From Dyella japonica DSM 16301 (GTDB lineage: Bacteria > Pseudomonadota > Gammaproteobacteria > Xanthomonadales > Rhodanobacteraceae): a stretch of DNA of 64,000 nt. Positions 1 to 7,559 of the stretch are shown here, piece after piece. The DNA lies in assembly GCF_001010355.1 (NCBI RefSeq), contig NZ_JPLA01000041.1:1-64000 (forward strand), in the 5' to 3' direction. Each line of letters opens with the position of its first letter. The stretch's first letter is position 1. The notes beneath the pieces were generated by a model that was given only the letters and a program-made list of their open reading frames with translations, made no database searches and was not told the origin of the DNA. A program made the position numbers and the translations under genes.

Positions 1-76
1 AACCAAAAGAAAGGGCCCCCCGGATGACGCGCCTTCCGGGCCTTCGGCCCTCCAGGTGCGCGGGCGGGCTCCGGGG

Positions 77-130
77 TTTTTCGACAGGACATCCCTGTCC
101 TGTCGAAAAACTGGCCGCATCCATGCGGCC
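77..130. repeat. Two back-to-back perfect hairpins
   Basis: A 15-bp perfect inverted repeat lies at 77-91 and 96-110 (left arm TTTTTCGACAGGACA) around a 4-base loop. It is followed at once by an 8-bp perfect inverted repeat, GGCCGCAT at 113-120 and ATGCGGCC at 123-130. Short GC-rich dyads also occur just upstream around 35-52. No convincing coding frame covers this stretch. It could be a terminator for a gene left of the window (the right arm ends in A-tract and the left begins in T-tract, so it could work in either direction) or part of a structured intergenic repeat. Confidence 0.7.
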
Positions 131-187
131 ACCCTGCGGGCTTTCCTCCACCCGCCCGCCGCGTCATACGGGGACCCCGGGGGTCAA

Positions 188-245
188 GAGCCACATCAAG
201 AACCACAATCAAGAACCACATCTGGAGCCACATCTGGAGCCAAAG
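188..245. repeat. Short degenerate tandem repeat, 12-13 bp unit
   Basis: About four and a half copies of a degenerate 12-13 base unit run head to tail. They alternate GAGCCACATC and GAACCACA(A)TC with AA or TG spacers and end in GAGCCAAAG. It sits in the non-coding stretch left of the copper locus, between the hairpin cluster and the long inverted repeat at 284-365. No function is visible. Confidence 0.6.
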
Positions 246-283
246 GGCGGGTGTCTCGTTGGGATATGGGCGGAGCGGCCATT

Positions 284-365
284 TGTGGGAGCGCACCCTG
301 TGCGCGACAAACCTACGGAGCGATACACCCGGGCGGGGCTGTCGCGCACAGGGTGCGCTCCTACA
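284..365. repeat. Long inverted repeat of a dispersed 25-bp palindromic element
   Basis: The left arm at 284-308 begins TGTGGGAGCGCACCCTG and is repeated in inverse orientation at 341-365 with 24 of 25 positions matching, leaving a 32-base loop. An identical copy of the left arm, without a partner, is at 10820-10844. The arm is itself partly palindromic (GCGCAC / GTGCGC). This is the pattern of REP/BIME-type intergenic elements common in Pseudomonas and Xanthomonadales genomes. Confidence 0.75.
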
Positions 366-510
366 GGTAAGACGGCGCGACAGAGATGAGGGACGAATCG
401 GAGGTGGAAAGCCAGAGCCGGCCATGTGCGGCCATCACGAATCTCTCTCAGCCCAACCAGACCCACCTCCAGAGTTGAGCCCCGACCCGCGCCGTCGCTA
501 TCCTCCACCC

Positions 511-951
511 ATGCCCCGCCTCCTGCTCCGCCATCTCCGCCGCTGCCGCACCTTGCTGGTGTTGGCTATGTGCGCGTGGCTGGCGCTGTCCAGCGTGGCC
601 TGGGCGATGCCGCGGCAGGGCGATTGCTGTCCTGCGTCGACGGCGGCCATGGGCACGATGGGGATGCAGCACGCATCGCCGGACCACATGGCGGCACATG
701 GCTCGAATGCGCTGTCCGACAGCTGCTGCACGCACGCTCCGGCGAATGTGCCGGCATCGATGCTGCCGCATGTGCTGCAGGTGCAGTCCGATGCTTCTCC
801 GCGGCAGTCGCATCGCGAGGCTGCGCCGCAGCCTGTCTACGAACCGCCGTTGCGGCCACCGGTCGCCAGATTCTCCGTTGAAAGCAGCAGGCCGGCAGTG
901 GTCGGCCGATTCGATGCGTCTGCGTGCGGACGCGCGACACGGAGCAATGCG
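511..951 (+). CDS. CopL-like copper leader protein, open in frame into copA
   Basis: The N-terminus has a basic stretch and hydrophobic core typical of a signal peptide (residues 1-27, ending AWA). A short Met/His/Cys-rich segment follows (GMQHASPDHMAAHG, several CC pairs), then a Pro-rich tail with PPLRPPVARFS. This composition and the position just upstream of copA match the Xanthomonas CopL family, whose leader ORF is needed for copper-inducible copAB expression (family knowledge). The frame has no stop before 2673, so a ribosome starting here would continue into the copA frame. The region is reported up to the base before the preferred copA start. The ATG at 511 has no clear Shine-Dalgarno sequence, so this start is uncertain. 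Confidence 0.5.
941..944 (+). promoter_or_regulatory. Ribosome binding site deciding the copA start
   Basis: GGAG lies seven bases before the ATG at 952. This start places a twin-arginine signal peptide at the extreme N-terminus, which argues for independent initiation of copA inside the longer open frame. Confidence 0.6.
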
Positions 952-2673
952 ATGAACAAGCAGGAACCGCGCGGGTTTCAGTTGCCGCGCCGGCGATTTG
1001 TACAAGGTCTGGCGCTGGGCGGCGTGGCGGCGGGGCTGGGCCTTTGGCGCGGCAATGCGATGGCGCAGATGGCGACGCCGCCCGCGGAGTTGCGCGGCCA
1101 TCATTTCGAGCTGGACATCGATGAGCTGCCGGTCGATTTCACCGGACGCAAGCGCATCGCCACGGTGGTGAACGGTCAGCTGCCGGCGCCGCTGCTGCGC
1201 TGGCGGCAGGGCGAGACGGTGACCTTGCGTGTGCGCAATCGCCTGAAGGTGAGCAGTTCCATCCACTGGCATGGCATCGTATTGCCGGCTGATATGGACG
1301 GCGTGCCGGGGCTGAGTTTCGACGGGATTCCTGCCGGCGGCGAATACACCTATCGGTTCACCGTGAACCAGTCGGGCACGTACTGGTACCACAGCCATTC
1401 GCGCTTTCAGGAGCAGACCGGCCTGTACGGTCCCATCGTGGTCGAGCCGCGTGATGGCGAGCGCCATTCGACCGAGCGCGATTACGTGGTGATGCTCAAC
1501 GACTGGACTGATCTCGATCCGGAAACGATCTACACGAACCTCAAGAAGCAGAGCGGCTACTACAACATCGGCAAGCGCACCGTGGGCGACTTTGTCCACG
1601 ACGCCGGCAGCGCAGGTATCGCCAAGGCCCTGGACGAGCGCCGCATGTGGAACCAGATGCGGATGGATCCCGCCGACCTGGCTGACGTTTCCTCGGTCGC
1701 CTATACGTATCTGACCAACGGCTGCACGCCGGCAGGCAACTGGACCGGGCTGTTCAATGCCGGCGAGAAGGTGCGGCTGCGCTTCATCAATGGTTCGTCG
1801 ATGACGTTCTTCGACGTGCGCATCCCGGGCCTGAAGATGACCGTCGTCGCGGCGGACGGGCAGGCCATTGAACCGGTGAGCGTGGACGAGTTCCGCATCG
1901 GTACGGCCGAGACCTATGACGTGATCGTGCAGCCTTCGGCTGATCGCGCCTGGACCATTTTTGCGCAGAGCATCGACCGTACCGGCTATGCACGGGCCAC
2001 GCTCGCGCCGCGCGCCGGCATGACGGCCGAAGTACCGTCGCTCGACGCCCGCCCTTTGCTAGCCATGGGCGACATGATGGGCGTGATGGATCACGGCGCC
2101 ATGGGACATGACATGCCCGGCATGGCCATGGGCGGCATGTCATCGATGGCGCATGGCCACGGCATTGCCGAGTCCTTGAAGACCGGGCCCGAAGTGGATA
2201 TGCGCGTGCCCACGCCGCGCAGCAATCTCGACGACCCGGGCGTGGGCCTGCGCGACAACGGTCGCCGTGTACTCAGCTACGCCGATCTGCACGCGGTCGA
2301 TGCGCCGATCGCTCCACGCGTGGATCGCGAGATGACGCTGCGCCTGACCGGCAATATGGAGCGCTATCTGTGGTCGTTCGACGGCCAGCGTTATTCCGGC
2401 GCCGAGCCGCTGCGCCTGCGTTACGGCGAGCAGGTGCGGATCGTGCTGGTGAACGACACCATGATGACGCACCCCATCCACCTGCATGGCATGTGGAGCG
2501 AGCTCGAATCGCCGGACGGCAATTTCCAGGTACGCAAGCACACGGTGATGGTGCAGCCGGCCCAGCGCATTGCTTATCGCGTGAGCGCCGATGCCCTGGG
2601 CCGTTGGGCCTATCACTGCCATCTGCTCTACCACATGGAAGCGGGCATGTTCCGCGAAGTGGTGGTGGCATGA
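952..2673 (+). CDS. copA: CopA-type multicopper oxidase, copper resistance
   Basis: A periplasmic multicopper oxidase of 573 residues that detoxifies copper, probably by oxidising and binding Cu(I). The N-terminus carries a twin-arginine signal (RRRFVQG at residues 13-19, hydrophobic core, cleavage after AMA), as expected for a protein exported folded with its cofactors. Four copper-ligand motifs are visible: HWHG, HSH, HPIHLHG and the C-terminal YHCHLLYHMEAGM, which holds the type 1 and trinuclear site ligands. A Met/His-rich insert at about residues 370-403 is the methionine-rich copper-binding region typical of PcoA/CopA. It is the first structural gene of a copA-copB unit. The start at 952 is chosen for the Tat signal and the Shine-Dalgarno sequence at 941. 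The frame is open upstream through the CopL-like leader, which is unusual. Confidence 0.93.
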   Translation: MNKQEPRGFQLPRRRFVQGLALGGVAAGLGLWRGNAMAQMATPPAELRGHHFELDIDELPVDFTGRKRIATVVNGQLPAPLLRWRQGETVTLRVRNRLKVSSSIHWHGIVLPADMDGVPGLSFDGIPAGGEYTYRFTVNQSGTYWYHSHSRFQEQTGLYGPIVVEPRDGERHSTERDYVVMLNDWTDLDPETIYTNLKKQSGYYNIGKRTVGDFVHDAGSAGIAKALDERRMWNQMRMDPADLADVSSVAYTYLTNGCTPAGNWTGLFNAGEKVRLRFINGSSMTFFDVRIPGLKMTVVAADGQAIEPVSVDEFRIGTAETYDVIVQPSADRAWTIFAQSIDRTGYARATLAPRAGMTAEVPSLDARPLLAMGDMMGVMDHGAMGHDMPGMAMGGMSSMAHGHGIAESLKTGPEVDMRVPTPRSNLDDPGVGLRDNGRRVLSYADLHAVDAPIAPRVDREMTLRLTGNMERYLWSFDGQRYSGAEPLRLRYGEQVRIVLVNDTMMTHPIHLHGMWSELESPDGNFQVRKHTVMVQPAQRIAYRVSADALGRWAYHCHLLYHMEAGMFREVVVA

Positions 2674-3599
2674 AGTGGGCTTCTACACGATGGATCATGG
2701 CGTGTCTTGGTGCACTGCCGATAAACGTGCTGGCGCAAAGCATGGAGATGCAGGACATGCCGGGCATGGCGATGCCGATGCCTCAAGGCAGCGCCACGGA
2801 ATCGCATGCAAATCATGACGACATGCAGCATGCCGGCCATGACATGACGAACACGCGGGACGCCAGCGCGCTGCCGCCCAACGACCACCTGGCGCCACCG
2901 CCACCGCAAACCGCGCCGCACGACATGTCGCCATCGCAGATGAAGGACATGATGCAGATGGACGACGACGAAGCGATCGGCATGCTGCTGGTCGACCGTC
3001 TCGAACGTAGTCGCAGTACCTCGGGTGACTATGCGACGAACTGGGAAGCCGAAGGCTGGTACGGCAGTCCGATCAACCGCCTGTGGTTGAAGACCGAAGG
3101 CGAGCGCGGCAGCGACGGCACGCAGGATGCGCGCATCGAGGCGCTGTGGAGTCATGCCTGGACCAGCTTCTGGGATGGGCAGCTGGGAGTACGCCAGGAA
3201 TTTGGGCAGGGGCCGAACCGCACGTGGCTGGCGCTGGGCGTGGAAGGCCTGGCGCCGTACTGGTTCGAAACGCAGGCCACGTTCTATGTGGGCGAGCAAG
3301 GGCGCACCGCGCTGCGCGTGGAGACCAGCTACGACCTGCGCTTCACGCAGAAACTGATCCTGACCCCAAAGCTGGAGCTCAACGTCTACGGCAAGGATGA
3401 TCCGCAGCGCGGCATCGCATCGGGACTCTCCGAGGCCGAGGCGGGTCTGCGTCTGCGCTATGAAATCAGCCGCAAAGTTGCGCCGTATATCGGCGTGGAT
3501 TGGACGCGGCGGTTCGGTGATGTGCAGAGCGAGCCCGGTGTGCCGACCGTGCATGCGCGCGAGACAACCTGGGTGGCCGGCGTGCGCTTGTGGTTTTGA
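2670..3599 (+). CDS. copB: CopB-type outer-membrane copper resistance protein
   Basis: 309 residues. The start overlaps the copA stop (ATGA at 2670-2673), so the two are translationally coupled. A signal peptide (residues 1-22) precedes a Met/His/Asp-rich N-terminal segment (MEMQDMPGMAMPMP, then DMSPSQMKDMMQMDDDE), which should bind copper. The rest is the beta-barrel domain of the PcoB/CopB family, ending in Phe as outer-membrane proteins usually do (RLWF). Family knowledge places it in the outer membrane, working with CopA to sequester or export copper. The upstream frame is open to 2370, but that stretch lies inside copA and lacks a signal sequence, so it is not used. Confidence 0.92.
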   Translation: MKWASTRWIMACLGALPINVLAQSMEMQDMPGMAMPMPQGSATESHANHDDMQHAGHDMTNTRDASALPPNDHLAPPPPQTAPHDMSPSQMKDMMQMDDDEAIGMLLVDRLERSRSTSGDYATNWEAEGWYGSPINRLWLKTEGERGSDGTQDARIEALWSHAWTSFWDGQLGVRQEFGQGPNRTWLALGVEGLAPYWFETQATFYVGEQGRTALRVETSYDLRFTQKLILTPKLELNVYGKDDPQRGIASGLSEAEAGLRLRYEISRKVAPYIGVDWTRRFGDVQSEPGVPTVHARETTWVAGVRLWF

Positions 3600-3607
3600 A
3601 CTGGGCA

Positions 3608-3637
3608 ACGGGATGCCGACCATCGTCGGCATCCCGT
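3608..3637. terminator. Hairpin terminator between convergent genes
   Basis: A 13-bp perfect inverted repeat (ACGGGATGCCGAC and its complement) with a CATC loop sits 8 bases after the copB stop and about 30 bases before the end of the convergent minus-strand gene. There is no strong T-tract, so it may be a bidirectional stem working on both transcripts. Confidence 0.65.
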
Positions 3638-3666
3638 GTCCTCAGTAAATTTGGAAACCCGAGGCC

Positions 3667-4308
3667 TCAATAGCCCACCGTGATGCGCTGCCGGCGCGCA
3701 TCGTTCTTCTCGACCCGGTCGAGCAGCGCGACCGCATAGTCCGGCACGCTGATATGACTCTTGCCGTTGGCATCCATCAGCAGCTGGTCGCTGCCGACGC
3801 GGTATTTGCCGGTGCGCGGGCCATCCTCCAGCAGCGCCGACGGACTGATAAACGTCCATTGCACTTCGCCCTTGTCGTGGCGGAACACTTCCAGTGCCTT
3901 GATCTGACCCTGGGCCTCGTCCTTCCACGCCGCCGGAAAGTGCGGATCATCGATCACCCGCACACCAGGAGAGGTTTCCAGCGAAGCGGCGCCGCCTACC
4001 CATACCAGGCGCTTCACGCCGGCCTTGGGCAGGTAGTCGAGCACCGTCGCGGCGATCGCCGGCACCGCATCGTTGGAGCCGTCGCGACGGGCGGAGATGC
4101 TCACGATCATCACATCGGAGCCGCGCACGGCGTCGAGCCAGCTTTCCGGATTGGCGATATCGCCGGTGACAACCTTGACGCGGTCGTCCTTGGTGGTCAG
4201 GCGCGACGGATCACGCACGATGGCGGTGACATCGGCACCGCGTGCAAGCGCTTCGTCGAGGATGGCGTGGCCGACATGGCCGGTCGCGCCGAACAAGGCG
4301 ATCTTCAT
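3667..4308 (-). CDS. NAD(P)-binding atypical SDR (NmrA/YwnB-like)
   Basis: 213 residues. The N-terminal GATGHVG is the glycine-rich dinucleotide-binding motif of atypical short-chain dehydrogenases. The strand/helix pattern and WVGGAASLE, followed by SPSALLEDGPRTGKYR, fit the NAD(P)H-binding (NmrA-like/YwnB) family, often reductases or redox sensors of unknown substrate. The start at 4308 is preferred to the longer open frame because it gives the Rossmann motif at residue 7 and has GGAGAG upstream. It is divergent from a LysR regulator and probably its target, as in many LysR/oxidoreductase pairs. No substrate can be inferred. Confidence 0.85.
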   Translation of the reverse strand: MKIALFGATGHVGHAILDEALARGADVTAIVRDPSRLTTKDDRVKVVTGDIANPESWLDAVRGSDVMIVSISARRDGSNDAVPAIAATVLDYLPKAGVKRLVWVGGAASLETSPGVRVIDDPHFPAAWKDEAQGQIKALEVFRHDKGEVQWTFISPSALLEDGPRTGKYRVGSDQLLMDANGKSHISVPDYAVALLDRVEKNDARRQRITVGY

Positions 4309-4443
4309 GGGTAGAGCTCTCCAGCGGGGATGGGGGAGTGCGAGGGACGATGACGCGGGCACCGTGAAAAAACTGCCAGCACCACCAACAGCGCCCAGCA
4401 TGCGCCCGCGGCAGATGCAGATAAACGCATCAAATGGGAATTC

Positions 4444-4466
4444 ACTGTAAAGTTTCAGTTGACAGT
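4444..4466. promoter_or_regulatory. Candidate LysR operator in divergent promoter
   Basis: ACTGT at 4444-4448 and ACAGT at 4462-4466 form a dyad with 13 bases between, close to the T-N11-A geometry that LysR-type regulators recognise. It sits directly before the LysR ribosome binding site (AAGGAG) in the 170-base gap between the divergent SDR and LysR genes, so it could serve autoregulation. Confidence 0.4.
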
Positions 4467-4478
4467 AAGGAGAACGGC

Positions 4479-5375
4479 ATGGCCGAGGTCAATCTCAATC
4501 GCTTGTCGGTGTTCACGGCGCTGGTGCGCGCAGGCTCATTCACTGCGGCGGCCGATGTGCTTGGCATGACCAAGGCGATGGTGAGCCAGCATATCGCCCG
4601 TCTGGAAAGCGAGCTGGGGGTCACGCTGTTGTCGCGCAGCACACGGCGCATGACGTTGACCGAGGCCGGCAGCACGTTCCACGCCTCGTGTTTGAGCATC
4701 CTTGCCGAAGCGAACGCCGCCATCGCCCAGGTCGGGCGCAGCCAGGAACAACCCAGCGGCACCTTGAGGCTCACCGCGACGGGCGATTACGGCACGGCCG
4801 TGGTTGCGCCGGCACTGGCGCAATTCCTGCGCGAGCATCCTTCGTTGCAGGCCGACCTGGTGCTCAACGATCACATGAGCGACCTGATTGCCGAGCGTTT
4901 CGATCTGGCCATCCGCATGGGCTGGTTGCGCGATTCCAATCTGCGTTCGACGCGCCTGAGCACGTTTCGCCAGCTGATGGTGGCTGCACCCGCGTATCTC
5001 GCGCGCTGCGGCCAGCCACGGCTCATCACCGATCTCGCATCGCACGACTGGGTGGCGCTCACCTTGCTGGCCACGCCGCTGCGCTGGACCTTCACCGCGC
5101 CCGACGGCACGCGACGCACCGTGCGCATGCGCCAACGCGTGCAAGCGAACAATGTGACGACGGCACATGCGCTGGTACGCCATGGCGCGGGCGTCAGCGT
5201 GCTGCCGGACTATCTGGTCACGGAAGATATCCGCCAGGGCAAGCTGGTCGTGCTGATGGCGCAATACAGCTTGCCGGTGTGCGGCATCTACGCGGTGTAT
5301 CCCGGACGCCAGCCGCCGGCCAAGGTGCGCGCCTTCATCGACCATCTGCGCGCGACGTTGGCCGCGCCGGGCTGA
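4479..5375 (+). CDS. LysR-family transcriptional regulator
   Basis: 298 residues, the normal LysR length. The N-terminal winged helix-turn-helix (SFTAAADVLGMTKAMVSQHI, about residues 20-39) is followed by a linker helix and a periplasmic-binding-like effector domain, where SGTLRLTATGDYG opens the first subdomain. The start at 4479 is set by an AAGGAG site seven bases upstream. The longer frame from 4434 would read through that site. Divergent from the NAD(P)-binding gene at 3667-4308, which it probably controls. The effector is unknown. It resembles the large clade of LysR proteins that regulate adjacent oxidoreductases. Confidence 0.92.
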   Translation: MAEVNLNRLSVFTALVRAGSFTAAADVLGMTKAMVSQHIARLESELGVTLLSRSTRRMTLTEAGSTFHASCLSILAEANAAIAQVGRSQEQPSGTLRLTATGDYGTAVVAPALAQFLREHPSLQADLVLNDHMSDLIAERFDLAIRMGWLRDSNLRSTRLSTFRQLMVAAPAYLARCGQPRLITDLASHDWVALTLLATPLRWTFTAPDGTRRTVRMRQRVQANNVTTAHALVRHGAGVSVLPDYLVTEDIRQGKLVVLMAQYSLPVCGIYAVYPGRQPPAKVRAFIDHLRATLAAPG

Positions 5376-5380
5376 TGGCC

Positions 5381-6493
5381 TCAGACCTGGAACATGTAGA
5401 ACAGATAGGCCGCGAACAGGATGAGGTGCACGGCGCCTTGCAGCACGTTGGTATGGCCGCTGGAAAACGTCACCAGGCTCACCGTCAGCGTGAGCAGGAA
5501 CAACACCAGGTCGGTGTGCTGCAGGCCTAGTTCGATGGGATGCGCGGTGAGCTGGCTGATGATGAGGATGGCCGGAATGGTGAGGCCAATCGTCGACAAC
5601 ACCGAGCCCAGGAAGATGTTCACCGAGCGCTGCATATGGTTGCCGCGCGCGGCACGCACGGCGCCGATGCCCTCCGGCGTGGCGACCAGCACGGCCATCA
5701 CCAGTCCAGCCAGCGCCGCCGGCTTGCCCATCGTTTCCACGACGTAATCGATCGGGTGGGCGAGCTTTTCCGCCAGATACACCACGGGAACCATATAGGC
5801 CAGCAGGAGCAGCGCGTGGAAGGTGCTGCGCTTTGCGCCGCCTTGCACCTCCGATGAGCTCTCGTCATGGTCCTCCACGGCCGCGAAATAGTCGCGGTGG
5901 CGGCGGGTCTGCAGGCCGATGAACGCGATGTACAACCCGGCGCAGATCACTGCGAGGAAGATCTCCTGAGCCAAGGTGAGCGTCTTGTGCGGGTCGACGG
6001 TGTAGTTGGGCATCACCAGCGCCAGGATGCCCAATGGAATGACGACGGCCAGATAGGCGTTCGCGCCCTGCAGGTTGTACTGCTGCTCGCGATGCCGCCA
6101 GCCGCCGACCAGCAGCGACAGGCCGACCATGCCGTTGAGCACGATCATGGTGACGGCGAACAAGGTGTCGCGCGCCAGCGTGGGGTTGTTCGCCCCGTGC
6201 AGCATGATGGCGGTGATGCTGATCACCTCGATGGTGGTGATCGACAGCGTCAGCACCAGGGTGCCATAGGGTTCGCCCAGCTGTTCGCCCAGGTGCTCCG
6301 CATGTCGCACCACGGCCAGCGCGGAACCCAGGATCACGGCGAACAGCCATCCAAAAATGACGGCGAGCCACAGCGGGCGATCGAGCCCGTCCAGCAGTCG
6401 TGGACCGTAGAGCAGAAAGACGAGGGCAGTGGCCGCACTGATGGCCAGGAACCATTCGCGCCGTACGATTCTTGGGAATCCGAGCCGCGTCAT
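5381..6493 (-). CDS. chaA: ChaA-type Ca2+(Na+,K+)/H+ antiporter
   Basis: 370 residues with about 11 hydrophobic segments. The first alpha-repeat carries LTLSITTIEVISITAIML and the second carries VATPEGIGAVRAA with nearby polar residues, the signature acidic helices of CaCA-family exchangers such as E. coli ChaA (366 residues). It should extrude Ca2+, Na+ or K+ in exchange for protons at alkaline pH or high salt. The ATG at 6493 is chosen because GGGGAGG lies eight bases upstream. A GTG three codons earlier (6502) overlaps that site. It is convergent with the LysR gene (5 bases apart), and no partner gene is evident. Confidence 0.92.
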   Translation of the reverse strand: MTRLGFPRIVRREWFLAISAATALVFLLYGPRLLDGLDRPLWLAVIFGWLFAVILGSALAVVRHAEHLGEQLGEPYGTLVLTLSITTIEVISITAIMLHGANNPTLARDTLFAVTMIVLNGMVGLSLLVGGWRHREQQYNLQGANAYLAVVIPLGILALVMPNYTVDPHKTLTLAQEIFLAVICAGLYIAFIGLQTRRHRDYFAAVEDHDESSSEVQGGAKRSTFHALLLLAYMVPVVYLAEKLAHPIDYVVETMGKPAALAGLVMAVLVATPEGIGAVRAARGNHMQRSVNIFLGSVLSTIGLTIPAILIISQLTAHPIELGLQHTDLVLFLLTLTVSLVTFSSGHTNVLQGAVHLILFAAYLFYMFQV

Positions 6494-6577
6494 CGCAAGC
6501 ACCTCCCCGAAGCCGTGATCGACGCTGGGCGTCGCGAGCGTTCACCCGGCAGCGTATTTCACCGTGGCGACGACGGC

Positions 6578-7507
6578 CTATTCAACCACATTGTGGCTTT
6601 CAGCCGTGCCGAGCAACTCCGGTTGGGAAGCCGGGGCCTGCTTGCGCGTTAACAGCGGATGGATGAACACGGCGCCCAGGATGACTGCCACGCCGGCGTA
6701 AAACCAGCCGTCCAATTGGCGCTGCTCGCCCAGCAACAGGATCGCCAGCACGATGGCGTAGACCGGCTCCAGGTTGGTCACCATCTGCGTGCCGAAGGCG
6801 CTCATATGCCGCAAGGCGACCAGCGCCAGGGCGAACGGCAGCAGCGTGCAGCCGAAGGAGAGCACGGTCAGCAGCGCGGCGTCATGCAGGCTGGGCAACA
6901 CGAAGGCGGGTCCGGCGTGCGGCAACAGCGGCGCCAGCAAGGTGAGGAACAAGGTGCCGGTGCCCAGTTCGATGCAGGTGACGGTGAGCGGGTCGCCGTG
7001 TTCCACCATGCGCTTGTTGAAGGCGCTGAACAGCGCCACCAGTAGCGCCGAGAGTGCGCCCACGACGATGCCCATGCGCATGTCCATCGGCACGCCGCCC
7101 ACCACCATGGCCACTCCGGGCACTACTGCCACACCGATCAACAGCTCGCGCGGGTCGAACTTGCGGCGGGCGATCCACGGTTCCACCAGCGACAGAAACA
7201 CCGGCCCCAGCGCGATGCAGGTGGCGCCCACCGAGGCATTGGCCAGCTTGATGGCCGCATAGAAGGTCAACCAGTGCAAGGACACCAGTACGCCGATGCC
7301 GGCATACCCCCAGCGTAGCTTCGCCGGCATGGCCTTGAGGCCGCGCCACACGCGGGGCACCAGCAGCAGCGCGCCAGAGACGAGCAGCATGCGCCACCAC
7401 ACCAGTTGCATGGCCGGCAGGGTGATCAGCTTGCCCAGGATGGCGGTGAAGCCCCAGAGCAGCACGCAAAAATGGATCTGCCAGCGGGCCTTGTTGACCG
7501 GTTGCAT
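6578..7507 (-). CDS. EamA/DMT-superfamily transporter
   Basis: 309 residues with ten hydrophobic helices in two EamA repeats, the usual drug/metabolite transporter layout. LLWGFTAILGKLI opens the first repeat, and a conserved Glu-rich loop (LEPVYAIVLAILLLGE) ends the second. Such proteins export or import amino acids, nucleotides or other small metabolites across the inner membrane, and the substrate cannot be told from sequence. It follows the ChaA gene's direction with about 85 bases between, so it could be co-transcribed but looks functionally independent. Confidence 0.88.
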   Translation of the reverse strand: MQPVNKARWQIHFCVLLWGFTAILGKLITLPAMQLVWWRMLLVSGALLLVPRVWRGLKAMPAKLRWGYAGIGVLVSLHWLTFYAAIKLANASVGATCIALGPVFLSLVEPWIARRKFDPRELLIGVAVVPGVAMVVGGVPMDMRMGIVVGALSALLVALFSAFNKRMVEHGDPLTVTCIELGTGTLFLTLLAPLLPHAGPAFVLPSLHDAALLTVLSFGCTLLPFALALVALRHMSAFGTQMVTNLEPVYAIVLAILLLGEQRQLDGWFYAGVAVILGAVFIHPLLTRKQAPASQPELLGTAESHNVVE

Positions 7508-7559
7508 GCACGAATGTCGACGAAGAGGGAGTCCGGCATTCTAGCGTTGCGGCAGCCCC

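Noticed and set aside
448-1599. Long minus-strand open frame over the CopL-like leader and copA
   Set aside because: Arg/His-rich shadow of the plus-strand multicopper oxidase; no start signal and no homology.
2370-2669. Upstream extension of the copB frame
   Set aside because: Lies wholly inside copA, and copB's signal peptide and the ATGA overlap at 2670 fix the start.
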